Positions 43,746 through 52,659 of a DNA stretch of 64,000 nt are shown piece after piece. The translations under genes and the position numbers were made by a program. Source of the DNA: Ruminiclostridium josui JCM 17888 (GTDB lineage: Bacteria; Bacillota; Clostridia; Acetivibrionales; DSM-1351); the NCBI RefSeq assembly GCF_000526495.1, contig NZ_JAGE01000002.1:1-64000 (forward strand). The letters run 5' to 3'. The notes beneath the pieces were generated by a model. That model made no database searches, was not told the DNA's origin, and saw only the letters and a list, made by a program, of their open reading frames with translations. Each line of letters opens with the position of its first letter. The stretch's first letter is position 1.

Positions 43746-45395
43746 ATGAGTAAGATAAAAAGACTTGTGACTCGGCAGGCTCTGGGAATTGAAGAGTCAA
43801 CATATAATTTTGGAAATGTAAATGTTATCTCGGGAGGAAATGCAAGAGGAAAGACCAGCATCCTGGAGATTATTGAAAAGGCTTTGTACAATACTGACCG
43901 TCGAGATAAATTCGTAAGGACCGGAGCAGAAAAGGCATACATAGAAATTGAAACCGACGATGGAATGAAGGTTGAAAGAACTGTAAATGAGGACGGGACA
44001 AGCGGAGTAAAGGTTACAAGAGACGGAATTCCTGTAAGAGCACCCCAGACATTCCTTGACCAGTTATTCGGTGTAACCAAGGAGCGCAAAGATGTTTTTG
44101 CCTTCAATCCGGTTGACTTTATGACCAAATCTCCAAAAGAGCAGAGTAAAATTCTTCTTTCAATGATGCCAATATCGGTTTCTCAGTCTGACATGAAAGA
44201 ATGGTTTGAAGGTAAGGTACCGCCAGTAAACCCAAACATGCATGGGCTGCTTGTATTAAAGGAACTAGAAAAATACTGGTATGATGCACGGCATGAAGCA
44301 AATGGAGCAGTAAGGGCAACAGCAGCAGAAGTTGAAGCCTTAAAGAAGCAGCTACCAGATAACTATGATGTAGCTGAATGGGAGAATTACTCACTTATGG
44401 AAATGTCGGATGAAATCCGAAAAGGCGAACAGGTCAATAATTATCGAAAACAAGCTCAGGAATTGATTGATGGGCTGGAATCCAAGAAACAGGCTATCAA
44501 CAATAAATACGATTTACAGGTTAAGGAGCAAGAAGATCTGAGGGACTTCAAAGTTGAAAGGGCAAAGAAATCTGTTGAAGAGCAGAAACAGGTCATTCGG
44601 GATGAAATTGAGGTTGTAAAAGTCAGTATTGAGAACCATAAAGCAGAGATTGAAAAGCTGAAAGCACTAATTCGAGATGAAGAAGCCGCAATTCAGGATT
44701 GTGAAACAAAGATTCAGCTCAATCAAAAAGACCTGGACAACTTTGATAACTCAATCCTTACTACGAAGATTGAATCTTTCACCAACGAAATGAACATTGC
44801 TATTAAGGCCATTGAAGAGAACCGGCAGAAAGAAATTGAAGTAGCAGAAAAAAAGGTGTCAGATGCTAAGACTTACCTTTTGGAGAATCTGGAAGTTGAT
44901 ATTGAGCCTCTGGAAGCACAATACAAAGAAGCGGAGATAATGAAAGGTTTTGTTGAGATGGCACACAACCTCCAGAATGTTCAGGCTCGGCTTGAAAAAG
45001 AAACGGCTATTGCTGAAAAGTATGACCGGTTTGTTGATTTGTGCCGCAAGAAGCCTGCTGAACTGCTGAAATCTATTAAGTTGCCAGTTGATGGGTTATC
45101 AATCGGAACCATTAAGAATGGTGATAAAGAAGAAAACATTGTTCTTTTCGAAGGACTGACGCTTAAGCAACACAATACAGCAAAACAGATCACTATCTGT
45201 ATTGATATTGCTAAGGCCTATGCCAAAGATACGCCACTCAAACTTATATGTGTAGACCGAATAGAATCACTGGACGAAGATGCCAGAGATGAATTCTTCC
45301 GACAGATTGAAGCTGATGACGAATATCAGTATTTCGTGACCCTGGTAACTAGAGGTGAAATGAAGGTTGAAACGAAAGGTCAGGTGGGAGCATGA
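43746..45395 (+). CDS. SMC/Rad50-like phage ATPase
   Basis: 549 residues. Walker A GGNARGKTS near residue 30 and a degenerate Walker B (KLICVDRIESLDEDA) near residue 500 frame a long charged coiled coil (about 200-440). This is the short SMC/RecN-like ATPase common in phage recombination cassettes. Its neighbours are a YqaJ-type exonuclease and RecT, so it probably assists end processing or strand annealing. Its stop overlaps the exonuclease start (ATGA). Confidence 0.82.
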   Translation: MSKIKRLVTRQALGIEESTYNFGNVNVISGGNARGKTSILEIIEKALYNTDRRDKFVRTGAEKAYIEIETDDGMKVERTVNEDGTSGVKVTRDGIPVRAPQTFLDQLFGVTKERKDVFAFNPVDFMTKSPKEQSKILLSMMPISVSQSDMKEWFEGKVPPVNPNMHGLLVLKELEKYWYDARHEANGAVRATAAEVEALKKQLPDNYDVAEWENYSLMEMSDEIRKGEQVNNYRKQAQELIDGLESKKQAINNKYDLQVKEQEDLRDFKVERAKKSVEEQKQVIRDEIEVVKVSIENHKAEIEKLKALIRDEEAAIQDCETKIQLNQKDLDNFDNSILTTKIESFTNEMNIAIKAIEENRQKEIEVAEKKVSDAKTYLLENLEVDIEPLEAQYKEAEIMKGFVEMAHNLQNVQARLEKETAIAEKYDRFVDLCRKKPAELLKSIKLPVDGLSIGTIKNGDKEENIVLFEGLTLKQHNTAKQITICIDIAKAYAKDTPLKLICVDRIESLDEDARDEFFRQIEADDEYQYFVTLVTRGEMKVETKGQVGA

Positions 45396-46381
45396 ACACT
45401 GAAACAATAATGAAAAATGTCAACATTCTTGCTGATGTCAACACTCTCACAAATGAAGATTGGCTTAAAATCCGTAAAACAGGTGTTGGTGGCAGTGAGA
45501 TAGCTGCGCTGTTTGGAAAAAGCAATTACGCAAGTCCGCTTTCTGTTTACATGGACAAGATGTCAAATCAAATTAACGAAATTGAGAACGAGTTTATTGA
45601 ATGGGGGAAGACACTGGAACCAATCATTCGTGAGAAGTTCCCTAAAAAATTCTGGAGCACAACCGGTTATCAAATTGATGTTGAAGAGTTTTCATACATG
45701 ATGCAATCAAAAGAAAACCCTTACATGCTTGCAAATATCGACGGACTCTTAGCACCAATAAATGATTATAAATTTAATGTTCAGGTGGCAGAAGGCGAAT
45801 GGGAAGAATGCTTCATACCAGCTGGACAATTAGGTGGACTTGAAATTAAAACAGGTTCCGGCTTTACTGCTAAAAACTGGAGGGAGAACACGTTGCCTGA
45901 TAACTATTTCCTTCAAACTCAACACTACATGGCTGTTACTGGATTACCGTACTTCTTTGTTGTAGCTTTGATAGACAAGCATCTTTTATGGAGATACATT
46001 CCTCGAAATGAAGAAATAATTGCAATAATTAAGAACCGAGTACATGAGTTCTGGACAGAGAACATTCTAAAAAAGAATCCCCCCGCTCCAATAGGAAGTG
46101 AAGTGGATACTGGTATATTGAAATCCATGTATCCTCAGGAACTTAAAGATAAAGCTTTGAATCTTGACCATATGGCTGACAAAAGAATCCGTTACAAAGA
46201 ACTTTCGGAGGAAATCAAGGGGTTGCAGAAAGAACAAGAGGCCATAAAACAGGAATTTATGTCTGCAATGGGTGATGCAGAATTGGCTTTCGTTGGAGAC
46301 AAAAAGATATCTTGGAAAATGCAGGCTGGAAGTACATACACGGTTACCAGAAAGCCGCAAAGAGTGCTGAGGATAGGATAG
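45392..46381 (+). CDS. YqaJ-family phage exonuclease
   Basis: 329 residues. N-terminal GVGGSEIAALFGKSNYASP and later GQLGGLEIKTGSG carry the PD-(D/E)XK nuclease pattern (Glu-x-Lys in LEIKT); QTQHYMAVTGLP is the third conserved block. It is the RecE/lambda-Exo counterpart that makes 3' overhangs for RecT. An extra C-terminal coiled coil (about 265-300) is normal for the family. Confidence 0.9.
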   Translation: MNTETIMKNVNILADVNTLTNEDWLKIRKTGVGGSEIAALFGKSNYASPLSVYMDKMSNQINEIENEFIEWGKTLEPIIREKFPKKFWSTTGYQIDVEEFSYMMQSKENPYMLANIDGLLAPINDYKFNVQVAEGEWEECFIPAGQLGGLEIKTGSGFTAKNWRENTLPDNYFLQTQHYMAVTGLPYFFVVALIDKHLLWRYIPRNEEIIAIIKNRVHEFWTENILKKNPPAPIGSEVDTGILKSMYPQELKDKALNLDHMADKRIRYKELSEEIKGLQKEQEAIKQEFMSAMGDAELAFVGDKKISWKMQAGSTYTVTRKPQRVLRIG

Positions 46382-46394
46382 GAGGAAAATAAAC

Positions 46395-46547
46395 TTGTTA
46401 AACTTGGGAACAGAATGTGAAAAATGTTTTTGTTCAACTTGTGCTTATTTATCAGTATGCACAGTAATGTGCGGTAACACAGAGTCTTATTGCAGAAATG
46501 ACTGCAAGGGTGAAGATGGAGCAATGTTTTTTTTGCTCGCAATATAA
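46395..46547 (+). CDS. 50-residue protein with eight cysteines
   Basis: TTG 46395 follows GGAGGAAAATAAAC. Cys spacing is C-x2-C-x-C-x2-C-x5-C-x3-C-x6-C-x3-C, so 16 percent of residues are Cys and most could bind zinc or an iron-sulfur cluster. It sits between the exonuclease and RecT, within the recombination module. Not recognised. Confidence 0.5.
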   Translation: MLNLGTECEKCFCSTCAYLSVCTVMCGNTESYCRNDCKGEDGAMFFLLAI

Positions 46548-46566
46548 AAAGGAGGTCGAATAAATA

Positions 46567-47412
46567 ATGGCATTAGCAGGTAAAGGAAATGAAGAATTGA
46601 AAAATCAACTAATGCATAATCAAAATGCAATTCAAAAGGCACCAACAGTAAAATCACTGTTGGCATTGCCTGAATATAAGAACAGGTTTACAGATATCTT
46701 AAAGGATAAGGCACCTCAATTTATATCAAGCATTATAAATGTCTCAAGGGGGATGGATGCAGAACCTAAATCTATTATTATGGCCGCCGCTGTGGCTGCA
46801 ACATTAGATTTGCCCATTGATAAAAACCTTGGTTATGCATGGATTGTTCCGTTTAAAGAAAAGGGTGTGTCAGTAGCTCAGTTCCAAATGGGTTACAAGG
46901 GATATGTACAATTGGCATTAAGGACCGGACAGTATAAAGGGATTGGAGCGGTACCGGTATACGCTGGTGAAGTGAAATACTATGATGAACTGCTCGGCAT
47001 ATTTGAATACGAACCTAGAGACGATGTCAAACCAGACGAAAAGCCTATAGGGTATGTCGCAAAATTTGCTCTTTTAAATGGATTTGAAAAGGCATTGTAC
47101 TGGACAAAGGAAAGAGTAGAAAAACATGCAAAGAAATATAGTCAGACTTATAAAAGAGGCTATGGCAGGTGGGTTGAAGATTTCGATTCAATGGCTTTAA
47201 AAACTGTAATAAAGACACTTCTTTCTAAGTGGGGAATTCTCTCAGTTGAGATGCAAAAGGCTCAAGTTGCTGATGGTGGAGTTATCAAGAATGAGGACGT
47301 TACAAATCCAGATTCAGTTGAGTATCCTGATAACTCTGATGCAATTGAAGTGGAATACACAACAGAAGTTGAGTCTTCTGGTGACAAGCCTGAATTCCTT
47401 CAAGGTGAATAA
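46567..47412 (+). CDS. recT: RecT single-strand annealing protein
   Basis: 281 residues. SLLALPEYKNRFTDILKDKAPQFISSI, then PKSIIMAAAVAATLDLPID, and GYKGYVQLALRTGQYKGI are the RecT family blocks. It binds single-stranded DNA and anneals complementary strands after resection by the YqaJ exonuclease upstream. AAGGAGG precedes ATG 46567. The C-terminus is acidic and probably flexible. Confidence 0.95.
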   Translation: MALAGKGNEELKNQLMHNQNAIQKAPTVKSLLALPEYKNRFTDILKDKAPQFISSIINVSRGMDAEPKSIIMAAAVAATLDLPIDKNLGYAWIVPFKEKGVSVAQFQMGYKGYVQLALRTGQYKGIGAVPVYAGEVKYYDELLGIFEYEPRDDVKPDEKPIGYVAKFALLNGFEKALYWTKERVEKHAKKYSQTYKRGYGRWVEDFDSMALKTVIKTLLSKWGILSVEMQKAQVADGGVIKNEDVTNPDSVEYPDNSDAIEVEYTTEVESSGDKPEFLQGE

Positions 47413-47438
47413 GTAAACCCTAACAGTTCACATAGACA

Positions 47439-47471
47439 GACGGTGGGGCCAGGTCGAGGCCCCTGACCGTC
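47439..47471 (+). promoter_or_regulatory. Strong GC-rich hairpin between recT and the initiator
   Basis: GACGGTGGGGCC (47439-47450) pairs with GGCCCC (458-463) and ACCGTC (466-471), with only a two-base bulge and a 7-base loop. No T run follows, so it is not a standard terminator. It may protect the recT mRNA end, attenuate expression, or mark a replication site. Confidence 0.55.
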
Positions 47472-47491
47472 AATATAAAGGCGGTATGTAA

Positions 47492-48313
47492 ATGGCAAGA
47501 CGCAGATACATCTCAACAGAAATTTCAATTGATAAAGCCGTCAATAAATTGGCGATAGAATATGGAGATTTTGCAGCACTGCTATACACTTGGATGATTC
47601 CACATGCTGAGGATACATGCTTTATAACTGCAGATCCATATGAGATTTTTAACAAGGTAATTCCGGCAAGAAGAGACAAAACGGAAGAAGATATTCAGCA
47701 TGCTGTTGATGGGATGATAAAACTTGGCCTTGTCCAATTATCAGATAACGGTAAGATGCTAAGCTTTCCACCAGAATCCTTCTATAAGTACCAGACATAC
47801 ATCCCGGAAAAGAAACGCCGTACATCAGCGAAAAACACCGACCATCACCGACAATCACAGAAAAGTACCGAAGAACACCGTAATCCTTCACCTTCTCCTA
47901 TACCTACATATACACCTAACCCAATAGAAGAAGAGGAGGAAGGACGGTCAAAAGTGGGTGAAGTCTTTAAGTTCTTCAATCAAAACATTAACCCTATAAC
48001 ACCGTTTCAGGTTGAGATATTATCTCAAGCTATAGATATTGATGGCCTAGAACCAGAATTAATTCTTGAAGTTCTCAAAGACAGCATGGGCAAGCGGGAA
48101 AAGTGGAGTTGGATTAATCGTGTTTTGGGTAACTGTTCTCGTGACGGAGTTAAGACACTTACACAGTACAATTATCAGAAAACAATTAAGGATGAAGCTA
48201 AGAAAAGCAGAGATGCGCCAAAACAAACTAAGACAGTCAGTTTTGCAGATTTAGCAAAGGAGATGCAAGAGAATGACAATGCAGGAAACAGCAGCTATTA
48301 TGACGATTCTTGA
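47492..48313 (+). CDS. DnaD-like phage replication initiator
   Basis: 273 residues. A winged-helix N-terminal domain (MARRRYISTEISIDKAVNKLA, LLYTWMIPHAEDTCF), a polar linker encoded by short DNA repeats, and a C-terminal DnaB_2/DnaD-type domain (about 150-220, ending WSWINRVLGNCSRDGVK). Such proteins bind the phage origin and recruit the helicase through a loader. The linker DNA contains five 10-bp repeats, the likely origin. It overlaps the next gene by 41 bases. Confidence 0.8.
   Translation: MARRRYISTEISIDKAVNKLAIEYGDFAALLYTWMIPHAEDTCFITADPYEIFNKVIPARRDKTEEDIQHAVDGMIKLGLVQLSDNGKMLSFPPESFYKYQTYIPEKKRRTSAKNTDHHRQSQKSTEEHRNPSPSPIPTYTPNPIEEEEEGRSKVGEVFKFFNQNINPITPFQVEILSQAIDIDGLEPELILEVLKDSMGKREKWSWINRVLGNCSRDGVKTLTQYNYQKTIKDEAKKSRDAPKQTKTVSFADLAKEMQENDNAGNSSYYDDS
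47834..47883 (+). repeat. Five 10-bp iterons inside the initiator gene: candidate phage origin
   Basis: AACACCGACC, ATCACCGACA, ATCACAGAAA, AGTACCGAAG and AACACCGTAA follow without gaps, sharing the core A-x-CACCGA-x. One repeat per helical turn inside a replication gene is the layout of lambda-type origins, where the initiator binds its own coding sequence. Confidence 0.6.
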
Positions 48314-48851
48314 GACCGCATACCCCAGATTTTATGCAAATAAGACCGCAAAAGAAAAACAGGAAGCACTGAATCTCTGGGCGACATTATTTGCTGATGA
48401 TAATGCAAAAATCGTAACAGAAGCTGTAAAATCAGTTATTTGCACTCTTGAATTTCCTCCAACATTAGCTGATATCAAGAAGAAAATTGCTCAGTTAACT
48501 CAACCACAGACTCTTTCTGAAATGGAAGCGTGGGAATTGGTATTAAAATCAATTAAGTGTGCAAATTATCGTACTGGTCCAAATGAAAAGTCAAAAGCGC
48601 AAGAGATGTTTGAAAACCTCCCTGAAATATGTCAACAACTCGTTGGCAGTCCTAATCAGCTCCGAGAGTGGGCAAATATAGACATTGATGTCCTTAGTAC
48701 TGTTGTACAGTCGAATTTTATAAAGAGTTACAGAATAAAAGCGCAGCAAATAAAAGAATACTCAATGTTGCCGGAATCTACAAAAAAACTGATTTCTGAC
48801 CTTAGTAAAAAAATGCTAGCAGAAGGTGGCGAGTCAAATGCCAATGATTGA
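48273..48851 (+). CDS. G39P-like replicative helicase loader/inhibitor
   Basis: 192 residues. The N-terminal 70 (MTILETAYPRFYANKTAKEKQEALNLW, then PPTLADIKKKI) fit the phage SPP1 G39P/helicase inhibitor fold that binds DnaB-type helicase. There is no AAA+ ATPase motif, so it cannot act alone like DnaC. Together with the DnaD-like initiator it should load the host helicase at the phage origin. Confidence 0.7.
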   Translation: MTMQETAAIMTILETAYPRFYANKTAKEKQEALNLWATLFADDNAKIVTEAVKSVICTLEFPPTLADIKKKIAQLTQPQTLSEMEAWELVLKSIKCANYRTGPNEKSKAQEMFENLPEICQQLVGSPNQLREWANIDIDVLSTVVQSNFIKSYRIKAQQIKEYSMLPESTKKLISDLSKKMLAEGGESNAND

Positions 48852-49020
48852 GCAAGATTATTATGAAAGATACAAAGAAATCCTAGACAGATGTATTCCC
48901 AAAGATGTTTTATACAGACTTTTAGGTAAAACTGAAACAGGCGCACAGATGGGCGATGCTTGGGAACCTAGAACGTCTGAGAAATACTACGATGAAAATG
49001 GTCGAGAACTTCCTTTCTAG
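48838..49020 (+). CDS. 60-residue phage protein
   Basis: ATG 48838 behind GAAGGTGG, overlapping the helicase-loader gene. The acidic, Tyr-rich sequence ends KYYDENGRELPF, resembling the acidic tip of SSB (ending in PF), so a partner-binding tail is possible (weak inference). Not otherwise recognised. Confidence 0.5.
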   Translation: MPMIEQDYYERYKEILDRCIPKDVLYRLLGKTETGAQMGDAWEPRTSEKYYDENGRELPF

Positions 49021-49032
49021 TAGGGGTGCATC

Positions 49033-49386
49033 ATGGACACGAAATTAATTATGGAATTTGAAAAACTTAAAGGGCGGCTCCGCAACGCTAAAGAGTACGA
49101 GCGTACCCAATATATGACAGACACGCCAGAAAATAAGGCGAGGGCCGAAAGGACACTTCAACAGGTGCTTCACAGAATGGCTGAGATATGGGAGCAATTG
49201 AGTCTGAATATCGAACTTGACATGGCTAAATCTACAGATGATTTGGTAGCTGAAATTCAAAAATATTCTAAACAATTCTTATATCCCGTCAAAATGAAAT
49301 ATTTCAAAAAAAGTCAAAGAGTATTTGTTCGACTTGAACCCCCAGCATATTGGCTAGATTTGACTACAACAATTTTAAATGAGTGA
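49033..49386 (+). CDS. Phage hypothetical protein
   Basis: 117 residues starting 12 bases after the previous gene. Mostly alpha-helical N-terminus with many Arg, Glu and Gln (LKGRLRNAKEYERTQYM), then a beta-rich end. No recognised motif. Same-strand, tightly packed context supports it as a real gene. Confidence 0.55.
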   Translation: MDTKLIMEFEKLKGRLRNAKEYERTQYMTDTPENKARAERTLQQVLHRMAEIWEQLSLNIELDMAKSTDDLVAEIQKYSKQFLYPVKMKYFKKSQRVFVRLEPPAYWLDLTTTILNE

Positions 49387-49395
49387 GGTTATAAC

Positions 49396-50694
49396 ATGAT
49401 GTATATAAGTTATAAAGACCTTGAAAAAGAGCAAAAACGGGATTTAGATTACAAGATTAATGAAGCTAAAAAAGCTATACAAAAAGCATATTCTGTATGC
49501 AAACACAGGGCAGCAATAGCATTTAGCGGTGGGAAAGATTCTCTTGTTTTATGGCACATCATAAGAACATATTTCCCTGAATATGCAGAAAAGACAGTTA
49601 TTATCTACGGTAATACTGGAGTTGAATATCCTGAATGTTTAAAATTTGCAAGACAATTAGGAAAAGAATGGGGCAAAGGTTGTTTTTATGAAGCTTGTCC
49701 ATTGAAAACTGATTGTCCGAGTTATAAATACAAGGCACAGCAGCAAATTCTCCAGTATCTTATAGACAACCAACTTGTCGAACAGGTTCTGAAAGAAGAT
49801 GGTAAGTTAAAAAGCACAGCGGCATTAGAAACTGCCTGCCCAGAACATCTAAGAGTAAAATTTGAGCAAGAAAATCTTATCTGGCCTGAAGGAACAAGAA
49901 AATCATATTGGTGGTGCGTTGACCAATACGGTTGGCCATTGTTAGGAAAATCGTTTTCTAAACTCAAAGCTCACCGAATCAATATTGATTGCTTCCTAAG
50001 ATTTTCTAAAAGTGAATCTGAAGATCCAAAACTACTTGCTTACTATGAAATCCTTCGACAGGTTAAAATATCACAAGCCTGTTGTGACACATTGAAGAAG
50101 GAACCAAGCGAAAGACTTCAGGCTGAACTTGATGTTGATGTAATTTTCAAAGGACTTATGGCGTCGGAATCTCGGTCTCGGCAAACAAACTTTATATCCC
50201 GAGGATACTTATTTGAATCTCATAGGCCACACACAGATAAATATGGCCATCCATTCTGGCACTGTAACCCCATCAGTATTTGGACTGATGATGATATATG
50301 GGTATATATTCGCCGTTACAATCTCCCATATTCAAGTTTATATGATATGGGGTGGACGGATTCGGAGGGTAAGTTTCATAAAATTAAACGTAATGGCTGC
50401 ATGGGTTGCGGTACAGACCTGCTCTATCCAAACAATCACATGGCAATGCTCCGAAGAACACATAACAAGCAATGGCAGGTTTTCATGAGAAAAGGTATGG
50501 CCGATGAAATCCGAAAGCTTCAGGTCGCAAAAAGAAATGGGTTGTTGAGCCTATTTGACGTGTTTGAGACAACAGAAGAGCTACTGGATACCAGACCGTG
50601 CATCTTTGACAGGATAGACAAGCTAGTTCTTAAGGATACAACATGGGTTGAGGAAGAAACAGACTTTGACCCTGATATAGACGAGGAGGGGTAA
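49396..50694 (+). CDS. PAPS reductase-like PP-loop enzyme
   Basis: 432 residues. The ATP-pyrophosphatase P-loop AFSGGKDSLVLWHI lies near residue 45, followed by YGNTGVEYPECLKFA and a Cys-rich C-terminal region (GCMGCGTDLLYP). This is the phosphoadenosine-phosphosulfate reductase superfamily, which also holds DndC-like DNA phosphorothioation enzymes. In phages the role is unclear: sulfur supply or nucleic acid modification are both possible. No Dnd partners are present. It lies beside DNA methyltransferase genes. Confidence 0.82.
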   Translation: MMYISYKDLEKEQKRDLDYKINEAKKAIQKAYSVCKHRAAIAFSGGKDSLVLWHIIRTYFPEYAEKTVIIYGNTGVEYPECLKFARQLGKEWGKGCFYEACPLKTDCPSYKYKAQQQILQYLIDNQLVEQVLKEDGKLKSTAALETACPEHLRVKFEQENLIWPEGTRKSYWWCVDQYGWPLLGKSFSKLKAHRINIDCFLRFSKSESEDPKLLAYYEILRQVKISQACCDTLKKEPSERLQAELDVDVIFKGLMASESRSRQTNFISRGYLFESHRPHTDKYGHPFWHCNPISIWTDDDIWVYIRRYNLPYSSLYDMGWTDSEGKFHKIKRNGCMGCGTDLLYPNNHMAMLRRTHNKQWQVFMRKGMADEIRKLQVAKRNGLLSLFDVFETTEELLDTRPCIFDRIDKLVLKDTTWVEEETDFDPDIDEEG

Positions 50695-50695
50695 T

Positions 50696-51229
50696 GTGAG
50701 ATGTAAATCTGGTAAGATTCCTGAATATTGGGTAATGGTTCCGGGGTCAGTCAAATATCAAGTTAGTAACTATGGTAATTTTCGTAGAATTCTTAAAAGT
50801 GGTAAAACGAAACATATTAAAACATACCGGAAGCATGATAAATGGAATGCTGTCAAAGTAGATTTTCAAGGTAAATACGGCGAGTATGTTGTGCATGCAA
50901 TCGTCGCAGTTGCTTTCTTGGAAAAGCCTGAACCAGAACTGGTTTTGTGGCATAAAAACGGGCTTAGATTTGATGATTACGCTGGAAATCTTGAATGGAT
51001 TACAAGACAAGAGCTCGGGAGAAGAACCGGCGGTAAAAATAATAACTGCATTCCTGTTTTAAAAATTGACCGAAAATCCGGTGAGATTATAGATTTTTAT
51101 AAAAGCATTCGTGAAGCTGCCAGAAACAACTATATTTCAGCAGAGTCTATATGTGAAGTAATCAGAGGAAATCAAAAGACAGCTGCAGGTTTTAGATGGA
51201 AAAGAGAATTGTTGGATGATGCTATATAA
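50696..51229 (+). CDS. NUMOD4/HNH homing-endonuclease-like protein
   Basis: 177 residues from GTG 50696 behind GAGGAGGGG. An N-terminal NUMOD4 motif (WVMVPGSVKYQVSNYGNFRR), an HNH_3-type core (VHAIVAVAFLEKP, WHKNGLRFDDYAGNLEW) and a NUMOD1 tail (EAARNNYISAESICEVIRGNQ). In usual members the core reads NH-x-(D/N)G; here it is WHKNG, so one catalytic Asn is replaced and activity may be reduced. Probably a free-standing homing endonuclease. Confidence 0.75.
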   Translation: MRCKSGKIPEYWVMVPGSVKYQVSNYGNFRRILKSGKTKHIKTYRKHDKWNAVKVDFQGKYGEYVVHAIVAVAFLEKPEPELVLWHKNGLRFDDYAGNLEWITRQELGRRTGGKNNNCIPVLKIDRKSGEIIDFYKSIREAARNNYISAESICEVIRGNQKTAAGFRWKRELLDDAI

Positions 51230-51243
51230 ATACGAGGTGTGAA

Positions 51244-52659
51244 ATGAATTTAACAAATAATCAAATGGAATTATATGCAGTTGCGTTTTGTTGCGGGGTG
51301 GGAGGTCAGACACTTGGACTTCAACAATCAGAAAATGAATACAAAGGAATTAAGGGCAATTTTAAAATGCTAGCCGGATATGACAACGATGCCGTGGCTT
51401 GTAAAAACTATGAACGGGTTACTGGAAGTAAGGCGGTATGTGAAGACCTATTCACTCGGGAGCAATTCATATTATTTCACGGTAAGGAGCCACCACCTGG
51501 ATGGGAGGAATTAAAAGCTTCAAAGGTACGGGAACAATGCGGAAAAACTCCGGATGTTGTGGTGATGAGCCCACCGTGCAAAGGATTCAGCAGGCTACTC
51601 CCAAAAAAGACAGCCCAGCTACCAAAATATCAGGCATTAAATCAGTTGCCAGAAAGAGTCTTTGACTTGGTGCTAGAAGCATGGTTCGATGATTTGCCAG
51701 CTATACTCCTTATGGAGAATGTTCCGGGAATCAGAGATAAAGACCGAGGACGAGATGTTCTTAAGAAGATAAAAACTAAGCTGGCACTACGGGGTTATGT
51801 ATTCCATGAAGACTTATACGATTGTGGCGAATGGGGTGGCCTGGGGCAACACAGAGTAAGATATCTTTTAATTGCACGTCTGCCAAGTAAGGTTCCTGAT
51901 TTTGTATTCCAGCCTCCGAAGCTTTTAATGAAATCAATAGGAGATATTCTTGGACCATTACCAATGCCGGGGGATATTGAAAAAGGTGGCAAGATGCATA
52001 GAATCCCCAATCTAGCATGGAGAACATGGGAACGGTTGTCACTCATTCCGGCCGGGAAGGATTGGAGAGCTCTTGAGAATTTTGGTAGAGAGCAATGGAA
52101 AGGTGCATGGCGTATAGTTCCTTGGGACGAAGCAGCAAACGCTGTGACATCATCTACTAAAGGTGTAGGACAGAGCACAGGAGTTTCAGCTGTAGCAGAC
52201 CCTCGTAAATGGTCAGGAGCAGGTAACTACGGCGTAATGGATTGGAATGAACCAGCAAAAACTATCACAGCCAGCGGGGATATACACGCAGGAGCAGCTG
52301 CGGTGGCAGACCCGAGAATCCCAGGACCAGATGACAGAGGTATCTACATAATTATTGCAGCAGATGGCACATGGCATAGACCTATCACTACTTATGAAAT
52401 GGCCATGCTGCAAGGAGCTCCACGAACAATGAGGGATGGCACACCGTTCGAACTAATTGACTGTAGTGATGGAAAGGCAAGGGAATATATCGGTAACATG
52501 GTACCAGTTCAGACGGCTACAGCCATAGGAAATGTGCTTCTGGAAACTTTGATGCCTAACCTTATTGGTGATGTGCACTATGGATTTTCAAACTTTAAGA
52601 TTTGGGTAAAAGGTAAATTTGATGAGGTCAGGAGGTACTTAAATGAAGATTGCAATTGA
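51244..52659 (+). CDS. DNA (cytosine-5) methyltransferase
   Basis: 471 residues. Motif I is seen as FCCGVGGQTLGL, catalytic motif IV as SPPCKGFS with the nucleophilic Cys, motif VI as LMENVPG, motif VIII as QHRVRYLL and motif X as GNMVPVQ. The target-recognition region contains repeated AVADPR segments typical of phage-borne Dcm enzymes. No cognate restriction gene is present, so the role is probably protection from host restriction. Ends 17 bases inside the clamp gene. Confidence 0.92.
   Translation: MNLTNNQMELYAVAFCCGVGGQTLGLQQSENEYKGIKGNFKMLAGYDNDAVACKNYERVTGSKAVCEDLFTREQFILFHGKEPPPGWEELKASKVREQCGKTPDVVVMSPPCKGFSRLLPKKTAQLPKYQALNQLPERVFDLVLEAWFDDLPAILLMENVPGIRDKDRGRDVLKKIKTKLALRGYVFHEDLYDCGEWGGLGQHRVRYLLIARLPSKVPDFVFQPPKLLMKSIGDILGPLPMPGDIEKGGKMHRIPNLAWRTWERLSLIPAGKDWRALENFGREQWKGAWRIVPWDEAANAVTSSTKGVGQSTGVSAVADPRKWSGAGNYGVMDWNEPAKTITASGDIHAGAAAVADPRIPGPDDRGIYIIIAADGTWHRPITTYEMAMLQGAPRTMRDGTPFELIDCSDGKAREYIGNMVPVQTATAIGNVLLETLMPNLIGDVHYGFSNFKIWVKGKFDEVRRYLNEDCN

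Noticed and set aside
47834-47883. CRISPR array
   Set aside because: The repeats are only 10 bp, gapless, inside a coding frame and without spacers. No cas genes are in the window.
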